Shown: piece after piece, positions 1-8,774 of the stretch
How positions within the stretch are numbered: the stretch's first letter is position 1
Layout: the number at the start of each line of letters is the position of its first letter
Translations under genes and position numbers: made by a program
The notes under the pieces: generated by a model
Databases searched by the model: none
What the model saw: only the letters and a program-made list of their open reading frames with translations
What the model was told of the DNA's origin: nothing
NCBI GenBank assembly: GCA_030018455.1
Contig: JASEFU010000005.1
Span: forward strand, 107,544-171,543
Direction of reading: 5' to 3'
Source: Dehalococcoidia bacterium
GTDB lineage: Bacteria > Chloroflexota > Dehalococcoidia > DSTF01 > JALHUB01
Length of the DNA stretch: 64,000 nt

Positions 1-1
1 A

Positions 2-607
2 CGTCTACTGCTCGCCACCAACAACCGCGGAAAAGTAACGGAATACCGCGCCCTGCTCGAAGACTGCGGCTGGGAGATCGTCACGCCTGCCGAGATCGGC
101 CTCGCGCTCGAAGTCGAGGAGTCTGGTGCCGATTATGTCACCAATGCTAAGATCAAAGCGCAGGCGTTCGCGCAGGCGAGCGGGCTGCTCTCGCTGGCGG
201 ACGATTCGGGCCTCGAAATCGACGCTCTCGGCGGCAGGCCCGGCCCGCTTTCCGCCCGATACGCGGGAGATGCGGCAGACGATGAGGAGCGGGTCAGGAA
301 GGTGCTGGCGGAGATGAAGGGCATCGAGCGGGCGCGGCGGAAGGCCCGCTTTCGCTGCGTTATAGCCCTCGCCGAGCCTTCCGGGAAGGTGCATTTCGCT
401 GAGGGCGTGGCCGAGGGCGCGATCGCGGAGGAGCCGCGGGGAGAAAGAGGCTTCGGCTACGATCCCCTCTTTCTCCTACCCGAGCACGGCCGTACCCTCG
501 CGGAGCTGCCGCTCTCTGAGAAGAACGCGGTCAGCCACCGCGGGCGGGCGGCGCGAAAAGCCTGCGCGATTCTGAAAGCGATGCTGAGTGAGCAGAGACG
601 TGACTGA
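2..607 (+). CDS. rdgB: RdgB/HAM1 non-canonical purine NTP pyrophosphatase, 5' partial
   Basis: This enzyme hydrolyses dITP, XTP and ITP to the monophosphates and so keeps deaminated purines out of DNA and RNA. The reading frame enters from the left edge, so the first few residues are missing; 201 residues are visible, nearly the full family length of about 200. The N-terminal ATNNRGK nucleotide-binding motif, the LADDSGLEID metal/catalytic segment, SARYAG, GFGYDPLF and the C-terminal SHRGRA are all present in family order. Its last 20 bases overlap the start of moaA, so the two are probably co-transcribed and translationally coupled. Confidence 0.95.
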   Translation, partial: RLLLATNNRGKVTEYRALLEDCGWEIVTPAEIGLALEVEESGADYVTNAKIKAQAFAQASGLLSLADDSGLEIDALGGRPGPLSARYAGDAADDEERVRKVLAEMKGIERARRKARFRCVIALAEPSGKVHFAEGVAEGAIAEEPRGERGFGYDPLFLLPEHGRTLAELPLSEKNAVSHRGRAARKACAILKAMLSEQRRD

Positions 608-1622
608 GAACCCGGAACAAGCGCTTGTCGACGGCTACGGGAGGCGGATCAGCTACCTGCGCGTCTCTGTCACCGACCGCTGCAACCTGCGCTGCGTCTA
701 CTGCATGCCCGAACAGGGCATCGATCTCGCTCCCATGGCGGAGATCCTGAGCTATGAAGAGATACGGCGCGTCGTCGAGGTGGCGGCGCCCATGGGGCTG
801 CGGCACGTGCGGCTGACCGGCGGCGAGCCGCTGGCGCGCAAAGGCGTCGTCGATCTTGTGCGGATGATTGCGGCTGTCCCGGGCATCGAAGAGGTGACGC
901 TGACGACGAACGGGGTCTCGCTGGCTCGGCACGCGCACGCGCTGGCGGAGGCAGGACTGCGGCGCGTCAACGTCAGCCTCGATACCTTCCGTCCCGACCG
1001 CTTTAAACAGATCACGCGCGTGGGGCGCTACGAGGACGTGATGGAAGGGATCGAGGCCGCCTCTGCAGCCGGTCTTCGCCCCATCAAGCTGAACGTCGTC
1101 CTCATTCCGTCGCTTAACGATGACGAGGCGCTGGATTTCGCGGCGTCGACTCTGGACAAGGACTGGGAGGTGCGCTTCATCGAGCTCATGCCCTTCCTGC
1201 CGTCGGAGAGCTGCGCCCGCGATACCACGGGGTCGGCCGGGTACGTGCCGAACGAGGTCGTCAGGCGCCGGATAGAGGAGCATCTGGGGCCGCTGTTGCC
1301 CGCGGAGACCGAGACCGGCAACGGGCCGGCGGAATACTACCGGCTTGAGGGCGCCGCAGGCCGGATAGGGTTCATCAGCCCCCTCAGCGGCGAGGACTTC
1401 TGCTCCCGCTGCAATCGCCTCCGCCTCACGGCCGACGGGCGGCTGCGCCCCTGCCTCCTGACCGATCGCGAGGTGGACGTGAAGGCGGCGCTGCGCGGCG
1501 AAGGCGGCGACGACGCCGTCCGGCTGGCGATCCTGCGGGCGCTGGAGATAAAGCCCGATTCCCACCACGTGAACGACGGCGACCGCCCCGTGCATCGCAG
1601 CATGATCGAGATCGGCGGCTAG
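588..1622 (+). CDS. moaA: GTP 3',8-cyclase MoaA (radical SAM, molybdenum cofactor)
   Basis: MoaA makes the first step of molybdopterin synthesis, rearranging GTP to 3',8-cyclo-dehydro-GTP. The protein has 344 residues, the usual length. The radical-SAM cluster motif CNLRCVYC is near residue 32, followed by LTGGEPL, and the second [4Fe-4S] site is formed by the C-terminal [18 protein letters not shown]. It ends in Gly-Gly, the conserved MoaA tail needed for catalysis. The GTG start lies inside the end of rdgB; moaC follows after 26 bases, forming a moaA-moaC unit. Confidence 0.97.
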   Translation: MSRDVTENPEQALVDGYGRRISYLRVSVTDRCNLRCVYCMPEQGIDLAPMAEILSYEEIRRVVEVAAPMGLRHVRLTGGEPLARKGVVDLVRMIAAVPGIEEVTLTTNGVSLARHAHALAEAGLRRVNVSLDTFRPDRFKQITRVGRYEDVMEGIEAASAAGLRPIKLNVVLIPSLNDDEALDFAASTLDKDWEVRFIELMPFLPSESCARDTTGSAGYVPNEVVRRRIEEHLGPLLPAETETGNGPAEYYRLEGAAGRIGFISPLSGEDFCSRCNRLRLTADGRLRPCLLTDREVDVKAALRGEGGDDAVRLAILRALEIKPDSHHVNDGDRPVHRSMIEIGG

Positions 1623-1648
1623 GGCCTTCTGAGGGGCCGGTGGGAGAA

Positions 1649-2125
1649 ATGAGCAGACTGAGCCACGTCGACGAGTCGGGTCGCGCCCGCATGGTGGACG
1701 TCACCTCCAAAGAAGAGACGTCTCGTGAGGCCACGGCCCGCGGCGAAGTCCGCATGAAGCCGGAGACGCTGGCGGCGATCCAATCAGGCGGCATAGCCAA
1801 GGGCGACGTGCTTGCCGTTGCCCGCGTGGCTGGCGTCATGGCGGCGAAGCGCGTCGATGAGCTTATCCCGCTGTGTCATCCGCTTCTCCTCACCTCCGTC
1901 GATGTCCAGTTCGAGCCGGTCGAGGCGGAGGGACTGCTGGGCATCACCGCCACCGCGAAGGCTGAGGGGAAGACGGGCGTGGAGATGGAGGCGCTGACAG
2001 CAGTCGCCGTTGCCGCGCTTACGGTGTACGACATGTGCAAGGCAATCGACCGCGCAATGCGGATCCAGTCCGTGCGGCTGGTGCGCAAGTCGGGCGGGAA
2101 GAGCGGCGAGATCGTCCTCGAATAG
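1649..2125 (+). CDS. moaC: cyclic pyranopterin monophosphate synthase MoaC
   Basis: MoaC converts the MoaA product to cyclic pyranopterin monophosphate. The 158-residue protein has the typical N-terminus (MSRLSH...MVDVT), the LCHPL active-site motif, [13 protein letters not shown] and YDMCKA. I chose the ATG at 1649 because family members start at this point; a GTG at 1640 in the same frame would add three residues and sits better behind the GAGGGG at 1631-1636, so the start is not settled. It follows moaA directly and is followed by a hairpin at 2132-2149. Confidence 0.96.
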   Translation: MSRLSHVDESGRARMVDVTSKEETSREATARGEVRMKPETLAAIQSGGIAKGDVLAVARVAGVMAAKRVDELIPLCHPLLLTSVDVQFEPVEAEGLLGITATAKAEGKTGVEMEALTAVAVAALTVYDMCKAIDRAMRIQSVRLVRKSGGKSGEIVLE

Positions 2126-2131
2126 AAGGAA

Positions 2132-2149
2132 GCCGGCCCGAAAGCCGGC
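2132..2149. terminator. convergent hairpin between moaC and the DsbA-like gene
   Basis: GCCGGC at 2132-2137 pairs with GCCGGC at 2144-2149 around a CCGAAA loop. In the minus direction the stem is followed by a pyrimidine-rich TTCCTTCTATT stretch, so it probably ends the reverse-strand gene and may serve both convergent genes. Confidence 0.6.
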
Positions 2150-2174
2150 CCCCGTTCAACGTTCCCGGCGAGTC

Positions 2175-2969
2175 TTATTCAGCTTCTGCCAGCGCGGCGT
2201 CGATCACCTGCTTGAACGCCTCGAAGGGCTGCGCTCCGCCGAAATGCTTCCCGTTGATGAAGAAGGCCGGCGTGCCGAAGCGGTCGAGGCCCGCTTCCTG
2301 GACCGCCTTCTGCGCTGCCGTCATGTCCTTCTCTACGTCGTCGGTCTTCTCCCCCGAGTCGAGGCAATCGTTGAACTCATTGGTGTTCAGGCCCAGGGAG
2401 GCGGCGTAGGACTTAAGGCTTTCGACGTCCAGCGCCGACTGGTTCTGGAACAGGAGGTCGTGGTACTCCCAGAACGCCCCCTGATCGTAGGCGCACTCGC
2501 TTGCCTCAGCGGCCTTTAACGCGTCGGGGTGTATCGACGTTAGCGGGAAATTCATGAACACGAAGCGCACCCTGTCGCTGTATTCAGAGAGGATAGACGG
2601 CAACGTTTGCTGCGTAAACCGCGCGCAGTAGGGGCACTGAAAGTCGGAGAACTCGACGATCATCACCTTTGCGTCGGCGGGGCCTTTCGCCGGATTGTCG
2701 TCGACATCGATAGTGACGGGCCCCGGCGTAACGGCCGGCGAAGGTGTGTTCTGCGGCGTCTGGCCGGGCGGGACTACTGCGCTGCCGCCGTTCCCTCCGC
2801 CGTCGTTCGTCCCGAATATGGGCCAGGCGTGGTTTATGCCTGCCGCCGCAGCGACGACCGCCACTGCCGTCAGCAGGCTCACGAGGAAGGTAGCCCCTAT
2901 ATTCGGCGTCGGCCCGGATGGCGGCTGGCCCCCTCGCCTTGCGTGTGAAGACCCCGGTTCTGTTGTCAA
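2175..2969 (-). CDS. DsbA-family membrane-anchored thioredoxin-fold protein
   Basis: Likely an extracytoplasmic thiol oxidoreductase that forms or reshuffles disulfides. Starting at the TTG at 2969 gives 264 residues: a basic N-terminus, one membrane anchor at about residues 24-45, a Gly/Pro/Thr-rich linker, then a DsbA-type thioredoxin domain with CPYC near residue 112 and the cis-proline loop FGTPAFFING near the end. I preferred TTG because AGGAGG lies 8 bases upstream (2978-2983); an upstream ATG at 3029 has no such site. A promoter at 3045-3074 fits this start. The partner reductase/oxidase is not in the neighbourhood. Confidence 0.88.
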   Translation of the reverse strand: MTTEPGSSHARRGGQPPSGPTPNIGATFLVSLLTAVAVVAAAAGINHAWPIFGTNDGGGNGGSAVVPPGQTPQNTPSPAVTPGPVTIDVDDNPAKGPADAKVMIVEFSDFQCPYCARFTQQTLPSILSEYSDRVRFVFMNFPLTSIHPDALKAAEASECAYDQGAFWEYHDLLFQNQSALDVESLKSYAASLGLNTNEFNDCLDSGEKTDDVEKDMTAAQKAVQEAGLDRFGTPAFFINGKHFGGAQPFEAFKQVIDAALAEAE

Positions 2970-3000
2970 CTTTCCGACCTCCTGACGCCTAAACGGAAAA

Positions 3001-3020
3001 ACCGGCCGTTTGTTGCCGGT
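3001..3020 (-). promoter_or_regulatory. terminator-like hairpin in the 5' leader of the DsbA-like gene
   Basis: On the minus strand ACCGGC pairs with GCCGGT around an 8-base AACAAACG loop and is followed directly by a short T run (TTTTCC). It lies between the predicted promoter (3045-3074) and the TTG start (2969), where a terminator-like stem could act as an attenuator. No ligand-binding fold was recognised. Confidence 0.35.
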
Positions 3021-3044
3021 CCCTCCCAAGCAAGAGTCTCAAGT

Positions 3045-3074
3045 ACTTTACAGAAGTCGTTCGGGCAGTGTCAA
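3045..3074 (-). promoter_or_regulatory. sigma70-type promoter for the DsbA-like gene
   Basis: On the minus strand a perfect -35 TTGACA (3074-3069) is followed after 18 bases by TAAAGT (3050-3045) as -10. Transcription would start near 3038, about 70 bases upstream of the chosen start codon. Confidence 0.6.
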
Positions 3075-3222
3075 CTGCTCGAAGAACAGGGCGAAAAGGG
3101 GTATGCTAATCGAGAGGCATCCTGTTCCCGATTGAGGCCGCCCCGACTGATCGAGCGGGTGCCCGCACAGCCCGTCCGTTCCGTAGCGCCAGCTTACCGG
3201 CTGGACCCATCGTGCCATTCGT

Positions 3223-4542
3223 ATGAACGACGCGCCGGAAGTGTTCCTGGAAGCGCGCAGGCCCGGCCTGCTGGGCGATCCCTCGTTTCTGCGGCTGCTG
3301 CAATCGCGCGCGATGGGGCAGGTGGCGCAAAACGCTCTGCTTTACGGGCTGCTCATCCTGATCGTCGAGGAGACGGGCTCCAGCATACACACCGTGCTCC
3401 TGGTTACCGCGGCCACGCTTCCTTCGATACTCTTCGGGATACCGGCGGGAGCCGTGGCCGAATGGTTGCCCCGCCGGGGGCTGATCGTCGCCGGCTATTT
3501 GCTCCGGGCCAGCATTGTGGGGGCGATGTTGTATTTCCGAGATGACGTCTGGGTGATCTACGCGCTGCTCTTTGGCTTTTCGACGGTAGGACAGTTGACG
3601 GGGCCCGCCGAATCGGCGGCGATACCACAGATGGTGCGGCCGGAGCAGGTTGCGGCGGCCAACTCCTTCTTCGTTCTGTCGGTCATGGCAGGACAGGTGG
3701 GCGGCGCGATCATCATCGCTCCCTTCTTGCTCAAGATATTCGGAGACCGCGCCGTGCTGGCCGTGGCGGCGGCGATATTCGTTCTGGCGGCGATGCTGGC
3801 CACAGGGATCAGAGGGTTGCGGAGGCAGCTGATCCATTCCGGCGAGGCGAAGATGGGGGTAGTCCGCGCTCTTGCCGAAGGCTGGAGGGTGATCAATTCG
3901 AGTGACAGGGCGTTCATGGCGATGGTGTACCTGACGATCACGGCCGCGTTCGCCCGTTCGATCGCGGTGCTGGCGCCGCATTACACGAGAGACATCCTGA
4001 AGATAGCCACGGAGGATACTGTGTTCGTGGTGGCGCCGGCGGCAATCGGCGCGCTGCTGGCGCTGGGGTTGACGCCCCTCGTCGCGCGGCTGTTCGGCGC
4101 GAGCAAGGCGGCGGCGGCGGGCTTCGTGCTGCTGGCGCTGGGGTTGATCGGCCTCGGGCTGGTGGTCTACGTGCGCGATTTCGTGGTGTCGCACGTCGAT
4201 CTGGGCATCAGTTTTCTCGAAGACCGGGTGGGCGTGTCGTCCGTCATCACGATGGCGATGATCCTGGCCATCCCCGTAGGATTTGCGGTGACGATGGTGC
4301 AGGTGGCGTCGAAGGCCGTGCTGAACGGCGAGGCGCCCGCGGGGACGCAGGCGCGCGTGTTCGCCACCCAGAGCGCGCTGTCCGACGCGCTCGCGCTCGT
4401 GCCGCTGTTCGTGATCGGTACCGTAGCCGAGTTTGCGGGAGTGCGCGAGGTGCTGCTTGTGGCGGCTTCAGCGGGCCTAGCGGCGGCGGCGTATCTCTCG
4501 CTGCTGCGACGTCTGGCGAGCGCCGAACCGGCCCCGACCTGA
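3223..4542 (+). CDS. MFS transporter (MFS_3/EntS-like exporter)
   Basis: A 439-residue multi-spanning membrane protein of the major facilitator superfamily, of the type that includes the enterobactin exporter EntS and macrolide efflux proteins. The N-terminal pattern (FLRLLQSRAMGQVAQNALLYG), the internal GPAESAAIPQMV segment and about 12 hydrophobic segments are shared with two adjacent reverse-strand genes at 34080 and 35512, making three paralogues in the window. The substrate is unknown; nothing in the flanks (DsbA-like, transketolase) identifies it. Confidence 0.88.
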   Translation: MNDAPEVFLEARRPGLLGDPSFLRLLQSRAMGQVAQNALLYGLLILIVEETGSSIHTVLLVTAATLPSILFGIPAGAVAEWLPRRGLIVAGYLLRASIVGAMLYFRDDVWVIYALLFGFSTVGQLTGPAESAAIPQMVRPEQVAAANSFFVLSVMAGQVGGAIIIAPFLLKIFGDRAVLAVAAAIFVLAAMLATGIRGLRRQLIHSGEAKMGVVRALAEGWRVINSSDRAFMAMVYLTITAAFARSIAVLAPHYTRDILKIATEDTVFVVAPAAIGALLALGLTPLVARLFGASKAAAAGFVLLALGLIGLGLVVYVRDFVVSHVDLGISFLEDRVGVSSVITMAMILAIPVGFAVTMVQVASKAVLNGEAPAGTQARVFATQSALSDALALVPLFVIGTVAEFAGVREVLLVAASAGLAAAAYLSLLRRLASAEPAPT

Positions 4543-4635
4543 TTCCCCCGGTGTCGTCGCTTTGGTCTCGTCTCGGCGGGTGCGTCTTCAGAGCACGGTG
4601 TGCGGCGCGTCCTCCGCCGGCTCCGTTGTTCCTTG

Positions 4636-4665
4636 TGGACACCCCCCACGCGCTCCGTCTATAAT
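4636..4665 (+). promoter_or_regulatory. sigma70-type promoter for the transketolase operon
   Basis: TGGACA (4636-4641) as -35 and a perfect TATAAT (4660-4665) as -10 are 18 bases apart. Predicted transcription start is near 4672, about 50 bases before the TTG start of the transketolase N-terminal gene, which argues against longer readings that begin upstream of this site. Confidence 0.7.
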
Positions 4666-4723
4666 TGGAGTGCATCTGCGGCGGCGGGCCGCTGATGCAC
4701 ATCCCGAAGGCAGGGTCCCCTTA

Positions 4724-5590
4724 TTGATTGCCGCTGCGACAATCGAAGACATCGAAGCCACGGCAAAACGGGTAAGACGTCACATCGTCAGGATGATCGC
4801 CGCGGCGGGCAGCGGTCATCCCGGGGGCTCGCTGTCGGCAGTCGAAATCCTCTGCGCCCTCTACTTCCGCGTTCTCAGGCACGATCCAGCGCAGCCCCTA
4901 TGGCCTGACCGCGACCGCTTCATCCTGAGCAAGGGGCACGCCGCCCCGGCCCTCTACGCCGTGCTGGCCGAGTCGGGCTATCTCCCGGTCGAAGAGCTGC
5001 TGACCCTGCGCAAGCTGGGTAGCCGCCTTCAGGGCCACACCTTCGCCTACTTCCCGCCCGGCGCCAACACGCTTTCGACGTGCATCCAGTCGATCCCGGG
5101 CGTGGAAGCGTGCGCGGGGTCGCTGGCGCAGGGGCTGTCGTTTGCCATCGGGCAGGCGCTTGCCGCCAGGCTCGATGGACGGGACTACCGCGCCTACTGC
5201 TTGCTCGGCGACGGTGAGCTCGATGAGGGCCAGGTGTGGGAAGCGGCGATGTCGGCCGCCCATCACAGGGTCGACAACCTCGTCGCCGTCGTCGACCGCA
5301 ACCGCCTTCAAAACGATGGCTTCGTCGACGACATCATGCGCACGGACCCTCTGGACGCCAAGTGGCGCTCCTTCGGGTGGAATGTAGGCGAGGTGGAAGG
5401 GCATAATGTGAGAGAGCTGATCGCCGCCTTTGAGGCCGCGAAGGCCGTCAAGGGGAAGCCGAGCGTGATCATCGCCCACACCGTTAAAGGCAAGGGCGTT
5501 AGCTTCATGGAGAACAATCCAGAATTCCACGGGCGCGCTCCCAACAAAAAGGAGACAGAGAGAGCGCTCGCCGAGCTGGGCGGGGAGTGA
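4724..5590 (+). CDS. transketolase, N-terminal (thiamine-diphosphate) subunit
   Basis: First half of a split transketolase, moving two-carbon units between sugar phosphates in the non-oxidative pentose phosphate pathway. The 288 residues contain GHPGGSLS, ILSKGHAAPALYA and the ThDP/Mg motif from GDGELDEGQVWEA to VDRNRLQ. Homology begins just after the TTG at 4724; the frame is open back to 4562, but the promoter at 4636-4665 and the lack of family similarity upstream make a longer protein unlikely. The C-terminal half follows one base after the stop. Confidence 0.92.
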   Translation: MIAAATIEDIEATAKRVRRHIVRMIAAAGSGHPGGSLSAVEILCALYFRVLRHDPAQPLWPDRDRFILSKGHAAPALYAVLAESGYLPVEELLTLRKLGSRLQGHTFAYFPPGANTLSTCIQSIPGVEACAGSLAQGLSFAIGQALAARLDGRDYRAYCLLGDGELDEGQVWEAAMSAAHHRVDNLVAVVDRNRLQNDGFVDDIMRTDPLDAKWRSFGWNVGEVEGHNVRELIAAFEAAKAVKGKPSVIIAHTVKGKGVSFMENNPEFHGRAPNKKETERALAELGGE

Positions 5591-5591
5591 G

Positions 5592-6566
5592 ATGACCGTC
5601 ACGTCGACGTCCGCCGCGCTGGGAACGGCGGCGACCCGCGAGGCGCTGGGGCCGACCCTCATCAGATTGAGGGAGGAAGGGCTGGATATCGCCGTCGTCG
5701 ATGCGGACCTCGGCTCCTCGACCACGGCGCGCCTCTTCGCCGCCGCCTACCCTGACCGCTTCTTCACGGTGGGCGTGGCGGAGCAGAATATGATCGGGAT
5801 TGCGGCGGGGCTGGCGGCGGCGGGGAAGATCGCGGTTGCCAGCACGTTCGCCGTCTTCATGCCCGGCCGCTGCTTCGACCAGATCCGTCTGAGCGTCGCC
5901 CAGCCGCACCTCAACGTGAAACTTGTCGCCAGCCACGGCGGGATCACGGTGGGTGAAGACGGGGTCTCCGCCCACGCCATCGAGGACCTGTCGCTTATCT
6001 GTTCGCTGCCCGGGTTCGGCGTGATCGTCCCCGCTGACGTCGTGGAAGCGGCGCAGGCAATCGAGACCGCCGTCCGCAGCCAGGGCCCCTTCTACGTGCG
6101 CTGCACCCGCTCCAAAGTGCCCACAATCTACGACGATACGTACCGGTTCGCGTTCGGGAAGGCGCATCTCATGAGACCGGGCAAGGACGTAACGGTGATA
6201 GCTCTGGGCGTGATGGTGAAGGCGGCGCTCGACGCGGCGGCGCAGCTCGAGCAGGAAGGGATCGATTGCCGGGTGCTCAACATGGCCACGGTGCGTCCCC
6301 TCGACCGCGAAGCTATCATCGCTGCCGCGCGCGAGACAGGCGCAATCGTCACGGCGGAAGAGCACCTGGCGCATTGCGGCATGGGCGCGATGGTCTCGCA
6401 GGTGGTGGCGGCGTCTCATCCCGTGCCGATGGGCTTTGTCGGCGTGCAGGACCGCTACGCCGAGTCCGGCCGCTGGGACGAGCTGCTCGAGAAGTATGGA
6501 CTGACGGCGGAGGGCATCGCGCGGGAGGTGCGGTCGGTGCTCAAGCGCAAGAAGTCGGGACTATGA
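5592..6566 (+). CDS. transketolase, C-terminal subunit
   Basis: Second half of the split transketolase, with pyrimidine-binding and C-terminal domains (324 residues). Diagnostic segments are FTVGVAEQNMIGIAAGLAAAGK, SHGGITVGEDGVSAHAIEDLSL and VRPLDREAI. The glutamate in GVAEQN is the conserved ThDP-activating residue. It starts one base after the N-terminal subunit and its stop overlaps the next ATG, so the three genes read as one operon. Split transketolases are common in archaea, clostridia and Chloroflexota. Confidence 0.93.
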   Translation: MTVTSTSAALGTAATREALGPTLIRLREEGLDIAVVDADLGSSTTARLFAAAYPDRFFTVGVAEQNMIGIAAGLAAAGKIAVASTFAVFMPGRCFDQIRLSVAQPHLNVKLVASHGGITVGEDGVSAHAIEDLSLICSLPGFGVIVPADVVEAAQAIETAVRSQGPFYVRCTRSKVPTIYDDTYRFAFGKAHLMRPGKDVTVIALGVMVKAALDAAAQLEQEGIDCRVLNMATVRPLDREAIIAAARETGAIVTAEEHLAHCGMGAMVSQVVAASHPVPMGFVGVQDRYAESGRWDELLEKYGLTAEGIAREVRSVLKRKKSGL

Positions 6567-7669
6567 ACAGCACGTCGGCAGAGCGCTCCCCGCCGAAGCC
6601 TGTCGTCGCCGTCCTCTATACGGGCTCGGCGTCGGTGCTCGATGACATCGGCAAGGCGATGCGTCTGGCGGAGTACACGAAGCACCTGCCGCCTTCGATA
6701 GCTACGGTCCTGAAGATAAACATTTCATGGCAGCACTACTATCCCGCCTGCTCGACGACGCCCTGGCAGCTCGAGGGCGTAATCCGCGCGCTTCAGCAGG
6801 ACGGCTATCGGGAGCTGGTGCCGGCGCAGAACGGGACGGTCGTCGTCGACTCCCACAAGGGCGAGGTCAAGAACAAGCATAAGACAGTCCTCGACAAGTA
6901 CGGCCTGACGAGCCTCCATCTCAACGATAAAGGCGTGCCCTGGGTGGACTACGAACCGAAGGGCGAGATGCTGGTCCTCGATAAGGTCTTTCCGGAGGGG
7001 CTCAAGATCCCGCAAGCGCTCATCGGCAAGAACATCATCCACATGCCCACGCTCAAGACCCACGTCTTCACGACGATGACGGGGGCGATGAAGAACGCCT
7101 TCGGCGGGCTGCTGGGGTTCAAGCGGCACTGGACTCATTCCGTCATCCACGAGACCCTTGTCGATTTGCTCACGATCCAGCAGGAGATACACCCGGGAAT
7201 CTTCGCCGTGATGGATGGCACGATTGCCGGCGACGGGCCGGGCCCCCGCACGATGCGCGCGCATGTGAAGAACCTCATCCTCACCAGCGCCGACCAGGTA
7301 GCTATTGACGCCGTCGCCGCCAAACTGATGGGGTTCGACCCGCTGTCGCTGAAATTCATTCGCCTGGCGCATGAGCGCGGACTCGGCTGCGGCGACCCCG
7401 ACAAGATCGAGGTAGTGGGGATGGACATCAGCGGCATCAACTTCGGCTTCCGCTCCGACGAAAACAATTTCGCCAGCCGCGGTCAGAAGCTGATCTACTG
7501 GGGTCCGCTGAAGCCGTTCGAGAAGCTCCTCCTCCGTACCCCCATCGTCCCCTGGTCGTTTTTCGCTTCCAATCTGTATTACAATTACCTCTGGTATCCT
7601 CTGGTGGGGCGAAAGCGGGTAAAGCAGGCCCTCCAGACCGAATGGGGTAAGCTCTTCCAGAGCTACTAG
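6563..7669 (+). CDS. DUF362 domain protein
   Basis: A 368-residue soluble protein of the DUF362 family, whose members are often fused to or found beside iron-sulfur proteins; the function is not established. Family-typical segments are the early VLKINISWQHYYPACSTTP, HMPTLKTHVFTTMTGAMKN and VMDGTIAGDGPGPRTM. No CxxCxxC ferredoxin motif is present, unlike fused members. ATG overlaps the stop of the transketolase C subunit (ATGA), so translational coupling is likely. The start was set here because the upstream open frame overlaps the transketolase gene. Confidence 0.85.
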   Translation: MNSTSAERSPPKPVVAVLYTGSASVLDDIGKAMRLAEYTKHLPPSIATVLKINISWQHYYPACSTTPWQLEGVIRALQQDGYRELVPAQNGTVVVDSHKGEVKNKHKTVLDKYGLTSLHLNDKGVPWVDYEPKGEMLVLDKVFPEGLKIPQALIGKNIIHMPTLKTHVFTTMTGAMKNAFGGLLGFKRHWTHSVIHETLVDLLTIQQEIHPGIFAVMDGTIAGDGPGPRTMRAHVKNLILTSADQVAIDAVAAKLMGFDPLSLKFIRLAHERGLGCGDPDKIEVVGMDISGINFGFRSDENNFASRGQKLIYWGPLKPFEKLLLRTPIVPWSFFASNLYYNYLWYPLVGRKRVKQALQTEWGKLFQSY

Positions 7670-7691
7670 ACCTCGAAAGGAAGCCTTCGCT

Positions 7692-8771
7692 TTGACCCTC
7701 AGCAACCTGCGGGGGAAGTTCATCATTTCGCTGCTCTTTGGAATGGCTGTTGCCGTCGGCCTGATGGCGTACGGCGATTTCGCGGAGATCATGGGCAGCC
7801 TGGAGGACTTCCGCTGGGAGCTGCTGCCTCTCCTGCTGGCCCTTTCGCTGGCGAACTATCTCATCCGGTTTGTGAAGTGGCACTTTTACCTCGGTCAGAT
7901 CGGGTTGAAGGACGTGCCGAAGTGGGACAGCTTCCTGGCCTTCTTCTCCGGCCTGGCGATGGTGATCACGCCCGGCAAGCTGGGCGAATGGCTGAAGAGC
8001 TATCTGTTGCAGGAGATGAACGGCCCGCCCTTCGTGCGGACGGCGCCCGTGCTTTTGGCGGAGCGCTTCACCGATGCGGTGGCGCTGCTGCTGCTGGCGG
8101 CTGCAGGGCTGATCATCTTCGGGGAGGCGTGGCAGGTATTCGTCATCGTTGCCGTGGCGTCGGTGGTGGCGATCATCGTAACACGCCACCGCCCGACGAT
8201 GCGGGTCCTGTTGCGGTGGGCGGAAAGGGTTCCGTTTCTCCGCCGATTCGCGGTCCATTTCGAGACCTTCTACGAGAGCACGTACACGCTGTTCAACCCC
8301 TGGAGCCTCATATTCACCACCGTGCTCAGCTTTGTCTCGTGGGCGGGGGAAGTAGTGGCGTTCTACTTCGTGCTGGTTGGGCTGGGGGTTGAGCCGAGCT
8401 GGATGCTGATGGTGCAGGCATCCTTCATCCTGCCGATCTCCACGCTTGCGGGGGCCGTGGTGCTCATTGCTCCCGGCGGACTGGGCGTCGCCGAGGGCGG
8501 GATCACGGGTCTCCTTCAGGTGATCGTCGAAGATATGAGCAAGAGCGTGGCCGCGCTCGCCACGCTGATAATCCGGTTCTCCACCCTGTGGTTCGGGGTG
8601 ATAGTGGGACTCGTAGCGCTGGCGATTACGAGCCGCCGGCTGGCGATGGCGCCGCCATCACGGGAGCCGCGGGCGGCCGTGGGAGGCGCTCCGGGGCAGG
8701 CGTCCGCGAGTCCCTTGAGCGCGGCCGAATCGCCGGGGGCTAATACCGACGGGAGACGGATCTCCCCTTAA
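7692..8771 (+). CDS. flippase-like integral membrane protein (LPG synthase TM / UPF0104 family)
   Basis: A 359-residue protein with about eight hydrophobic segments of the lysylphosphatidylglycerol-synthase transmembrane (UPF0104) family. It has the family TPGKLGEWLKSY motif near residue 95 and the late PGGLGVAEGG loop. It contains only the membrane part and lacks the aminoacyl-transferase domain, so lipid flipping or glycolipid-linked roles are more likely than aminoacylation. TTG start with AAAGGA 10 bases upstream. The last 40 residues are Pro/Ala/Ser-rich and look disordered. Confidence 0.82.
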   Translation: MTLSNLRGKFIISLLFGMAVAVGLMAYGDFAEIMGSLEDFRWELLPLLLALSLANYLIRFVKWHFYLGQIGLKDVPKWDSFLAFFSGLAMVITPGKLGEWLKSYLLQEMNGPPFVRTAPVLLAERFTDAVALLLLAAAGLIIFGEAWQVFVIVAVASVVAIIVTRHRPTMRVLLRWAERVPFLRRFAVHFETFYESTYTLFNPWSLIFTTVLSFVSWAGEVVAFYFVLVGLGVEPSWMLMVQASFILPISTLAGAVVLIAPGGLGVAEGGITGLLQVIVEDMSKSVAALATLIIRFSTLWFGVIVGLVALAITSRRLAMAPPSREPRAAVGGAPGQASASPLSAAESPGANTDGRRISP

Positions 8772-8774
8772 GAG

